A stretch of 64,000 nt of DNA from Azolla caroliniana (lineage: Eukaryota > Polypodiophyta): the NCBI GenBank assembly GCA_043228905.1, contig JBHGNT010000014.1, positions 16,926,001-16,990,000 of the forward strand. The letters run 5' to 3'. The position numbers and the translations under genes were made by a program. Within the stretch, counting starts at the first letter, position 1. Every line of letters starts with the position of its first letter. This document shows, piece by piece, positions 1 to 9,065 of the stretch. The notes beneath the pieces are model-generated. The model made no database searches, was not told the origin of the DNA, and saw nothing but the letters and a program-made list of their open reading frames with translations.

Positions 1-663
1 CTTAAGTATTACATGTGGTGCATGCTAACCATGTCACTCATTTTAGCACTCATGGATGAGAATTTACATGTAAAAGTACAATGATAGAAATATAATTTTA
101 ACTAAATACCATGGCTTAATGGTAAGCCATTTGACTCCTAACTTGGAGGTGCAAGGTTCGAATCCATACTTGCCCTCCTTGTATATGTATATATTTTTAT
201 ATATTTATTTTATCTAGTCGCCGGTTCGCCGGATACCGTCGCCGGATGCCGACGCCGACGCCGGATCACCGGCTCCATCTCCGGTCCGGTTTTGGTTGGC
301 CAAAACCCTTTTCGAGTAGCTAGCCACCTCCACTCTTAGTTCAAGTTACCTTTAACTCTCTATGCTCCACACATAGACACAAAGATAATATCTTTTGCTC
401 CACCTTATATATGATGAGAGCCGTATTTGTCGTGCCTATGTGGGATATCTCACAATTTTCTCTTTTCTTTTCACAAACTTTATACCCTCATATCTTGACA
501 TTTAGTTGTACGTTTCTCGTGTAATAAAGTGCATTCGAAACCTCCATCATTTTGTACTTAGATATTAAAAATGTTATCTTCACAATTATTTTATTACGTG
601 ATTCATACTCGATTTTGTACGTTTTATGGGATTTTCACACTATTGCCGAAAATCTTCACGACA
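1..663 (-). mobile_element. LTR copy A of a Ty3/gypsy-like element (left end outside window)
   Basis: On the minus strand this begins at 663 with TGTCGTGAAGATTTTCGG, the TG..-type start shared with the other LTRs of this window. It is ~660 bp of close duplicate of 932-1593, with the same order: short AT-rich start, CCGG-rich block (about 218-290), tRNA-like module (105-176), AT-rich tail. No coding capacity. It abuts copy B directly, with no internal retroelement region between them. The LTR assignment follows from the shared terminus, the TATA box in copy B and the head-to-tail placement; the far end is not visible. Confidence 0.6.
105..176 (+). other. tRNA-like module with pol III A and B boxes, in LTR copy A
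   Basis: A box TGGCTTAATGG (112-122) and B box GGTTCGAATCC (155-165) match the eukaryotic tRNA promoter consensus exactly, 43 bp apart as in a tRNA without extra arm. The D stem GGCTT/AAGCC is perfect and the expected anticodon loop reads CTCCTAA, as in tRNA-Arg(CCU). The acceptor strands do not pair and the anticodon stem is poor, so this is a tRNA-derived sequence and not a functional tRNA. A T5 run at ~195 could end pol III transcription. It is antisense to the LTR. Confidence 0.7.
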
Positions 664-1593
664 GCATAAGCTTTAGCGAGAAAGTACTTAAGATAGATTG
701 GGAAAGAGAGAAGTTGAGATCACACAATTGAGAGAGATTGATTGAAGTTTTAACTTTAGATTTAAGAAACAAGTTACACGATCAATTTGATAACGAATTT
801 CTTCCTCTTAATTTTCATACAAAAAAACCGTGTTTTTTCTCCTCCCCCTTCCCTCTTTTATAGATGCTCTCATGCATATGATGCATGTGAGGGTACAAGA
901 CATGCATAAATTACATGTTTGCCATTTGGCGCTTATGTATTACATGTGGTGCATGATAACCATGTCACTCATTTTAGCTCTCATGTATGAGAATTTACAT
1001 GTAAAAGTACAATGATAGAAATATAATTTTAACTAAATAGCATGGCTTAATGGTAAGCCAATTGACTCCTAACTTGGATGTGCAAGGTTCGAATCCTTAC
1101 TTGCCCTTCTTGTATATGTAAATATGTATATATATTTATATATTTATTTATCAAGTCGTCGGACGCCGGTTCGCCGGATGCCGTCAATTACCGTTGCCGT
1201 CGCCGGATTGGCGCCGGATCACCAGCTCCATCGCCGGTCCGATTTTGGTTGGCCAAAACCCTTTACGAGTAGCTAGCCCACCTCCACTCTTAGTTCAAGT
1301 TACCTTTAACTCTCTATGCTCCACCTTATATATGATGAGAGCTGTATTTGTCGTGCCTATGTGGGATATCTCACAATTTTCTCTTTTCCTTTTACAAACT
1401 TTATACCCTCATATCTTGACATTTAGTTGTACGTTTCTCGTGTAATAAAGTGCATTCGAAACCTCCATCATTTTGTACTTAGATATCAAATCTATTTAAA
1501 ATGTTATCTTCACAATTATTGTACTACGTGATTCATACTCGATTTCGTACGTTTTATGGGATTTTCACACTATTGCCGAAAATCTTCACGACA
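664..1593 (-). mobile_element. LTR copy B, tandem with copy A
   Basis: Minus-strand LTR starting at 1593 with the same TGTCGTGAAGATTTTCGG end as copy A. It contains the CCGG-rich block (~1155-1250), a second tRNA-like module, and on the minus strand a TATA-type box (CTATAAAAG, about 856-865) followed by a pyrimidine-rich leader. It interrupts the reverse-transcriptase frame of the neighbouring element at 1593. The sequence before its start is not polypurine, so it is not that element's own 3' LTR but a separate insertion or recombination product. Where it ends at 664 is inferred from the start of copy A. Confidence 0.6.
1036..1107 (+). other. tRNA-like module with pol III A and B boxes, in LTR copy B
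   Basis: A box TGGCTTAATGG (1043-1053) and B box GGTTCGAATCC (1086-1096), again 43 bp apart. The T stem is better preserved here than in copy A (CAAGG with CCTTA). Same antisense orientation relative to the LTR. No TTTT run follows immediately. Confidence 0.7.
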
Positions 1594-2846
1594 CCGTGAC
1601 CGAGCTATAGTCGTTCTTCATCGCAGAGATGGCTTCTACCTTAGCCGGAGACGGTTTCCGGCCGTACGGCCTGCATAGGTGTCCGACGACCATGATCTCT
1701 AATTGCCCGAAGGCCGACTTTCCCCCGGAGAAGGTGAGCCTCGCACTCTCCAACCTCTGCAGCACCTTCTCGCAGTCATCGATGTGCGCCGGCACGAATT
1801 TCCGGCATCCGTCCGGTCCGATCATCTCGTCCCTTTCCTCCACCGCGCATCCCTTGATCGGGACATCGTCCAAAAACGGCATGGTGATGTCCGGGATACA
1901 ATCCCTCAGCACTTTGTTCATTGTGTTCACCATGTGAGCCACCGAGTTCGTCCCTCCTTGCGGCAGGGTACACATTTGTACTAGGCCGAGAGGAGTTCGC
2001 ATTGTCGTGATGTCCCTGCTCTCTACGGCAAGCTGGAACTGATCGTACCCCGAGTAGAGATCACCGACAGAGTAAATCGACCTTCCGACGAAGGCCTCCG
2101 CGAACTCGTCTATTGTCGGTCCGATTCCTGCGTTTCGAATGGTCACCTTGTTGACCGGTTGCAGGTCTTGAATAAAGCGCAGCGTGCCGTCCTTCTTCGG
2201 CACGGTAAACCACCGATTCGAGTATGGGGCACTCGACGGTTCGAGGATTCCCATCTCGACCTTTTGCTTTAACAACTCCATCAGCTTCGGGATGTGAGCT
2301 CTAGGTACTGGAATCGGTTTGAGACTCCACGGCACATGCGGTACCGTGAATATCACCATCGGTTCCACGACTGTCGGGTCTACGCACCCGATCTCCTCCG
2401 GTGACAATGCAAAAGCCTTCCCGTGCCTTCCGAGCATTCCCCGAAAACGGTCCTCTTCCGCCAGCAGTAGGAAGCCGCCCCCACCGATTTTGAGCTCGCA
2501 CAGCGTTATGTCGGTGAACGTGTGTCCTATGTGGGCCGGATTTCGTAAACTCGGGTCCGACGCAACCCCCTTTATTCGCAACTCGCTGCCCTCCGACAAG
2601 GGAGCCGCGATTGGCCTCACCTTCCGGTCCACAGTCATGTACCTCGTGTCCACCCGGGCCGTCCGATCCGACTCGAGCCCTCTACTGAAGTCCGCGATGA
2701 CTTCAACCGGCCGATCGTACCGACAACCGCCTCGATAGCCCTATCAAGGGCGTCGGTGCCTTCGCGCGCACTCACTATAAGGTCTACAGCCGAAGCCACG
2801 GCTTCTGCAAGGTCCGACCCCCTCATCTTCTACTCCTCTGCCGCCT
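1594..2846 (-). pseudogene. Truncated Ty3/gypsy gag-pol: gag remnant fused to reverse transcriptase
   Basis: The main open frame (1586-2653, last codons inside the LTR) encodes about 355 residues of a Ty3-type polyprotein. A protease-linker region comes first, then reverse transcriptase with a YSNRWFTVPKKDG segment, LPQGGTNS and FLDDVPIKG, the last standing where most families have YxDD. The frame stops at LTR copy B, so connection, RNase H and integrase are missing. A short gag-like start (ATG at 2826) lies next to the primer-binding site in a different frame and runs only ~45 codons before the pol frame begins, so most of gag and the protease have been deleted. Dead element; the catalytic DD itself is kept. 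Confidence 0.85.
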
Positions 2847-2865
2847 GTTCACGTCGGGTTCACCA
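2847..2865 (-). other. Primer-binding site of the minus-strand Ty3/gypsy element
   Basis: On the minus strand TGGTGAACCCGACGTGAAC lies 4 nt after the LTR end and 21 nt before the gag-like ATG. The identical 19-mer precedes gag at 63,255, which supports the call. It is not the usual plant initiator-Met site (TGGTATCAGAGC). The primer tRNA is not identified. Confidence 0.75.
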
Positions 2866-2869
2866 AATA

Positions 2870-3566
2870 TGTCACATTGTTACGCGCGTGCGCGGAGAAC
2901 AAGGCGGGACCACTAGGGTCTTGGACCGAGGAATAGGTGAGGAAGAAAAAGAGAGAGAGAGAGAGAGAGAGAGACGCTCACTCACGTATAGACAAAGAAG
3001 CGCACGGGGACGCGTCACAACAACACAGGAGACGCGAGTTGAGAACACTAGAGTGTGTATCTAAATATAGGCATGTATTTGTATGTATGCAGACGAATCG
3101 AACGGTTACAGCCGACCAGGTCGGCGAGGTGGATGCCGACGCCTGATCACCCATGCACATAGGAGAGCAAGATGGAGATTCTGCCGAAAGCACACGGGCG
3201 TTCCACGGAGCAGAATCAGCCTCCTGAGAGCCTGCGCAAAAGAAAGCTATGGAGAACGACAGAGAAGAAGAGCTCGGTCCCAGTCTGACAGCACTTCGTT
3301 CCCTCTAGCGCGCGATCCCCTTCTCTCCCCCGTCTCCCTCTCTTTTATAGCTCAAGGAGGGAGGCCGTTTCACCCGTTTACATCACATTAACTCTCTATC
3401 CTTTCGGACAGAGATACTCCTCGATTTACCTTATAGAATATTGCTACCTAGGATTTAACCTTTGTGCCTACCTATCTACTATACGACAAGGGACGTGCCC
3501 ACGTGTAAGGGCCGGTTCACACACACTATACACTGTTTGCGCCTGGGGACGGTTTTCTTCACGACA
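2870..3566 (-). mobile_element. 5' LTR of the minus-strand Ty3/gypsy element
   Basis: Reads from TGTCGTGAAGAAAACC at 3566 (minus) to ..AATGTGACA at 2870, 697 bp, followed by the primer-binding site. A TATA box (CTATAAAAGAG, minus, about 3340-3351) and a GA microsatellite (2948-2973) lie inside. Its last ~60 bp resemble the end of the plus-strand LTR at 4268-5050, so the two are related families. Confidence 0.8.
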
Positions 3567-4127
3567 GCGGGGCCACGGCCCAATCATAAAAGCCATTGTA
3601 CGTGCATGCGAAGGATGAGTCGACGACTAGCCGAGGTTGCTCCCTTACGCGCTATGGGTGGACAGGACTACCCACAGTTCAGTGACAAGGTACATGTCGG
3701 CGGAACTAATGTTTGGACAGAAACCCATCATGCCAGTAGAGCGGACGATCACATCGTGGACGGCGATCGATTGGGCCAACGAAATGAGCCGAGAAGAATT
3801 GCTTGCGGCCCGAATCCGGCAACTCGAGTGAAGGCCAGAAGACGTGGAGTGGGCCACGGCAAGGGTGAAAGAAGCGAGAATCCGGAGCAAGGCCTAGTTC
3901 GATCGGACACACTAGCTCCGGCCAAGGAAGATCGAGGAAGGCGATTGGGTGTTAGTCTACGACAGTAGCCTCGACAACCAACATAGGTCTACGCGTAAGT
4001 TCGCAAAGCGATGGTTCGGGCCATACGTGGTAATTAGCATCAACGATAACGCGATGTATAATCTCGCGGAGCTCGACGGGACCCGAATGATGACTCCAGT
4101 GTCCGGGAAGCGGATAAAGGCCTTCTA
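3567..4127 (+). pseudogene. Ty3/gypsy integrase C-terminal fragment
   Basis: Plus-strand frame from ~3567 reads the end of a Ty3 integrase: ALWVDRTTHSSVTRYMSAEL, AELMFGQKPIMPVE, MSREELLAARIRQLE, then EEGDWVLVYDSSLDNQH, KFAKRWFGPYVV and a final GKRIKAF stop at 4127. This is the post-core and C-terminal chromatin/GPY-type region. Several in-frame stops (around 3829, 3896 and 3911) break it. A 140-bp spacer and a polypurine tract (GTGGGGGTGGA, ~4257-4267) lead to the 3' LTR. The 5' part is cut off where the minus-strand LTR ends at 3566. Confidence 0.85.
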
Positions 4128-4267
4128 AAGACGGAGTGAGGCAGAACCGGACCAAGAGGCAAAAGGACCAGTTCAGAAGGGAAGGACGAGTAGCAGATGG
4201 CCCAGAATCCCTCACTAAAAACGTTGCCCGGCACATAACAGAGTATGTGCAGTTTAGTGGGGGTGGA

Positions 4268-5050
4268 TGTCGTGAAAATTCCGGGCCATTGGTAGAAACA
4301 ATGTGAAACGTGTGGGAGCACTGGTGTGCACGAGTGCACACCCCTAGTGAATTAGATAGTGTAAGTACTAGGCATAGGAAAAAGGGGGTGTACTAGGTAG
4401 TTAAAGCATTAATAGGGATTCAGACATCGCGTAAGTAGGGAGAGTTATGAGGAGAGCGAATCAGGGGGGAGAATTTAGGAAGTTAAAGTGACAAGGCCAT
4501 GAATGCTTTGTAAAGGTCGCTCCTTGTGCTATAAAAGGGGCGACCCTCGACTGTTTTTGGGGATGTCATTTTTTTTCGAGAGAGGAGAAAGGAAACAGAG
4601 ACTAAAGAAGACGAGGAGTCCTACGACGTGACACCGGAAGGCGCTTCCCCTGCTCGCATCAGACGCCTGAGTGCTCCCTACCAGGGGATCGACCTTCTGT
4701 GTGCCCACTCATCTCCGTGTCTGACTACTCTAGAGCCTACGCTCGAACACCGGCACTGATCCGGTTGTAATCACCCACAGCGCCACGCGCATATATTGAT
4801 TAATAGAAGCTTATCCACTTACCGCTAGTTATTCTTAGCATATCTGTCTGCGCCTGTGTCTACGCACGTTCCTCTTACACTATCTCTCTCGTTTCACTAA
4901 TCTTTTCTGTTTAAACCACAGTCTCAAGGCCCACGTAAACCACAGACTCTTCCTCCTCATTTCTTGGTTCCTTGGTTCAAGACCCCCGTGGTCCTGCCCA
5001 ACTTCTACGCATCCGCGAGGATTTCCTCGACAACGCTAGAGAGTTACACA
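4268..5050 (+). mobile_element. 3' LTR of the plus-strand Ty3/gypsy fragment
   Basis: Starts TGTCGTGAAAATTCCGGGCC right after a polypurine tract, carries a TATA box (TATAAAAG, 4529-4536) with a purine-rich leader, and ends near ..GAGTTACACA. The end is set by similarity to the end of the LTR at 2870-3566 (both carry CAAGACC..GTGGTCC.. shortly before) and is good to about 10 bp. Confidence 0.75.
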
Positions 5051-5059
5051 CCACCACTA

Positions 5060-5458
5060 TGTAACATAATTAATGTGTCATAGGAGTTACATTCTATGAC
5101 ACATAGTTAATGAGTCTTGTAACATAACTCATGTGCCATTGGAGTTACACTATATGACACAGAGTCAGTGAGATTCCCCACTCCTCAAGATTCTAGAAAG
5201 TGAATGAGTGTTTTAGTGAGAGGGTGATCTTATATAAAGCACACTCCTCTTGCTTTATAGTAGTCAGTTAATCTCCCATGTAATGCTTTTATTCTTGTGT
5301 GGTTGCTATTCTCTACTCCTTGTCAATATACATCCTGAGCATTCTATTTTCTTGTCTATCTTGTGGGTCTCCTCTCTCCTCTTTCACGCACACATAACAC
5401 ACATCTCTAATATATTCCGCTACATAGAATCATACTCAATTCTGTACAATAACTAACA
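5060..5458 (+). mobile_element. Possible copia-type solo LTR
   Basis: Begins TGTAACATAATTAATG with two ~53-bp imperfect direct repeats (5060-5112, 5118-5170), has a TATA box (TTATATAAAGC, ~5230) followed by a promoter/leader-like tract, and ends ..TACAATAACTAACA. The TG..CA ends, size and layout fit a solo LTR. I could not find an exact target duplication, so the borders are uncertain. Confidence 0.45.
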
Positions 5459-8190
5459 ATAGTGATAAATAAATTAGGGTAGCTAGGGATCGTTGTAGGT
5501 GGTTTGGTTTTATGCTTACAACAAAGGATCAAAGTTATCATCTATTGTATAAAGTTAATTGAAGGCATTTTGGTAGTAGAGTTTATTGGAAATTTATTTG
5601 GATTAGAGGACTAAAATTGATGGTGCTTGCTTCCTTTTAATTGTTGGGAAAAACTTAATATTGTGGTCTGAAGTCCACCATTCCTTTATTGCATTATCCA
5701 CTTCATTAGCACAAAATAACAAAGATAAAAAGATATTAGAATACTAACTATTGATGTCAAATGAACTTCATTTAGCCTTGTGTTATCTACTATCAACATC
5801 CATATTCTACTTTATTGGTTTGAAGGTATTGGTAAATGTGGTAAATTTGTGGTTAACACAATTACATTTGTGTGCATGCACTTGTATCAAGATGTACATG
5901 GAGAGTAAACTCTAAACAAACAAACAAAACTCGTGATTAAGTGAAAAAAGTAATGTAAAGGTAAAAAACGTACCGAAATCAATGTTACCAAACTCTATAA
6001 AGGTCAAAGATAATATTGATGGGTGTGTTAGAACATAATCTAAAATTCTAACATAAAATCAGACATTGTAGGTACTAGGTACTAATTATACCATTGGAAT
6101 GTCATTTTCGCCTAAAGAAAATGTTTATATAATTTATCATCATGCTCAAATGTGATTGTTTGTTTGGATTTTCATCTATGTTGATGTTTGTACATATTCA
6201 AACCACAAGATATATTCATGAATGGAAAAGGGTGCTCTAGACTAGGAATAACTAACACAATGTACCCAATGTTGCTCCATGCAAGCAAACCGTTTCATGG
6301 TTTTTCCATGGAAGTGGTTCCAAGTGCTTTCATATGCCTAAAAGACACAAAATCAAGCATACCAAGTTGATGGAACACATATATACACAAGTAAAACGAC
6401 TAGTTTAACTACCATAATATCATTTTTTTCTGGGAAGTAGAACTATGAAGGCCAAGAATATCCATGACAAGGATAAGTCTACAAATTGGCTATTGGGATC
6501 AAATAGGACGTCCACATTCAGGATCGCCAAATATTGCTAGGTATTTTGATGTTAGTTGTTAAGATAATGAAGCTACAAATCTAACACTAATAAGAACATG
6601 AAGGGAACATCACTGACATATGCATTCTTTCTATCAAGTTGGCGTTGTGCTTACAATAGGAACGAAGTTCTTTTTGTAGGACATATTTACTATCAATGAA
6701 AGGAATGAGTTTAACTTCGTTAGAGGACTCCAAAAAATCGATACATGAATAGGAGTATCGCTCCATATGAAATCTTACATTTTTATGCATATAAAAGTCA
6801 ATGAGTTCATGACTCATAGTATGAAGGACGATTGTAGTTTGATGTTTGTAACCAGTGTAAACAATTTATGATGTAATAAAGAAAAGATGTAAATTGTCAT
6901 TATAACTTGTTTATGTAAATTTAGTCTTATCATAGTGAACTTTATAAACCTAAATGGTAATCAATGCCTGGTGGAGGATTTAGTAAATAAATAAGTTTCA
7001 ATGTAATAGGAAGTCATAATTTAGAAATGAAACTTGTTGAATTAAGTTGTTGCTTTCTCTCATTGCTTGAATTTTGCAAGTGTTTAATAATCTCTCCATG
7101 ATTCAAAAACAAACAAGTTTTATATGTGAAATTGTCAACAAGCAATATAATTAAGTTGTTCATACATTATAAGAAAAAGGACGTTCAACTAGTCAAGTGA
7201 CCGACTCTCTGATAGTTGGAAAACTCTACTACTACTTTTCCAATTGACATGTTCAAACATAATTAATAGCTGAATAATCAATTGATTGGTAGAGAGATTT
7301 AGTTTCTCAACCAGAAACCCATGTTGAATTGATTGAAAAGGCTTGGGGTTTCAAGTGACCATTGGTCACAAGTTTAATTACTATATCAAGAAATAGATGG
7401 TTCTAACCACACGATGGGTGTAAAGAGTGAGTGAGTTAGATGTTGTTCATTACTTGGTAGATCTCTGCTACTTACAACAAATCTTAGATTTTCACATTGT
7501 AAGGGTTGCTTCAGGCTTCTTGACAAAAAATTTCTTTTAAAACATGGTATACTTGTCCAATGCCACCACACAAATCAACATTACCCTCATCCAAGACCAA
7601 TAAACTAACAAAAAGTGGCTTTAGTTGTGTCATGTTGTGATTGGATGAACAAATAACTGAATGCAAGTACAATCGAACGTGATTACTTGAATTGCGTGGC
7701 GTGTAAGTATTTATTTCTATCAGTCAACAAACTTTGTGACAATGTTTTACATGCGATAATAAGAAGTTATAAGATACACCAAAATTTTACATGTGTTTTA
7801 GTGGAAAATTGAAATGGTATATATCTATATACACACATTTGTAAACAAACCGCCAACTTAAGAGTCCAATCGGTTACCTTGACCACATATACACTTGTTG
7901 TTTTGAGAACTTAACTCCTCATATGGCATGTTGCTTTATCGACACACGCAATTCGCGAAGGAATCATCGTCATGTAAACACATTACTGTACAACTAAAAT
8001 GCTTTACTATTTATTCGAGAGATTCGATGGTACATCGAAATCGTGACCAAAAAAAATTTATGCGCATAAAAAGTCACGAAACGTTTTAACGATTTGGAGG
8101 TTTGATGGACGATGCTTTGTTGTTGTGAACTACCATAGTCACAATGCAAGACGGGTGGTTAATCCCCACCTAGGGGCGCGTGAAAAGCCG
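5459..8190. other. AT-rich intergenic stretch, no gene recognised
   Basis: Open frames are short and without recognisable family features. No repeat ends or RNA gene could be supported here. Confidence 0.5.
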
Positions 8191-8199
8191 TTTGGAACA

Positions 8200-8410
8200 G
8201 GAATGGACAGGTCACATGAATTGGGTTGTGCTTCATCCGGTGGTATACGGGTTTCGTCGTGGGCAGGTCTCTACAGTTGGTCCATCGGGTTGCATGTAAA
8301 GGGGCAAGGGAATGGATAAGTTGCATGACCAGTGCGTGCTTCATACGGGTTCCGTCCTATGCAAGCCTTTGCAGTTGTCCATCGGGGTTGCATGTAATGG
8401 GCACGATTTC
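8200..8410. repeat. Two tandem imperfect ~110-bp repeats
   Basis: Units at about 8200-8309 and 8310-8405 share the order AATGGA..G, GTGCTTCATnCGG, GGGTTnCGTC, CAGTTG(G)TCCATCGGG and TTGCATGTAA. The block is GC-richer than its surroundings and lies ~650 bp upstream of the VAP gene's start codon. Confidence 0.7.
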
Positions 8411-8629
8411 GGACAGCGGGCGCCAGTAAGACAAAACAAAACAACAGGACAAAAAGGGAACACGTAGACAGACAATCAGGAAGGAGATGATGATGAGGAT
8501 ATTATATGGACATATGTACATAACTTCTCCCATAATGTGCTCATGGGATCATGGATGGACACACAAATGGAATGGGGTGGGGCCCGGCCTGAAAATGTAT
8601 GTAGGATTTGTCCGCCCAAGTGTGAAACC

Positions 8630-9065
8630 GGCAGAGCCCCCCCCCCCCCCCCCCTCTCTCTCTCTGTGTAGTTTGACTCTCTTCCTGTCTCTGTCTCGCT
8701 CTGTTTCTCATTAGACGAGTCAATTCTGGAGCTTTTATGTCTTGTGGGCGATTGATTATTCTCCGTCCTCTCTAGTTTGCTCTGCCTTTCCATCCGCTCT
8801 GCAGACTGCACCCCCCCCCAAGTCTTCGGCATTGAAAGATCTCTCCTACCTTGCCTTTTCCCCCGCCCACAACTGTTAGATACAGCAGATCTCTGATCTT
8901 AACACCAGAGAAGAAGAAGGAAGGAAGAAGGAAGGAAGAAGAAGAAGAAGAAGAAACAAAACACAAGAGGAAGCAAGACCGCACAAGGAACAACCTCATC
9001 ATCAACAACAACAATAGTAAAGAAGAAAAACAAAGAAGATAGAAGAGAACGTACATTTTTTTTGT
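8630..9065 (+). promoter_or_regulatory. Promoter / 5' UTR region of the VAP gene
   Basis: Contains a C15-(TC)n tract (8638-8664) and long GAA/AAG-rich purine runs (8912-9040) just before the ATG, typical of a plant 5' leader. No convincing TATA box was located, and the transcription start is unknown. Confidence 0.4.

Noticed and set aside
105-176. Possible functional tRNA-Arg(CCU) gene
   Set aside because: The promoter boxes and D stem fit, but the acceptor strands do not pair and the anticodon stem is poor; it lies in a repeated LTR.
2319-2738. 139-codon plus-strand frame
   Set aside because: Antisense to the gypsy reverse-transcriptase frame, in GC-rich sequence that gives long frames on both strands.
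3462-3968. 168-codon plus-strand frame at the gypsy junction
   Set aside because: It crosses the LTR border at 3566 and runs out of frame with the integrase reading, so it is accidental.
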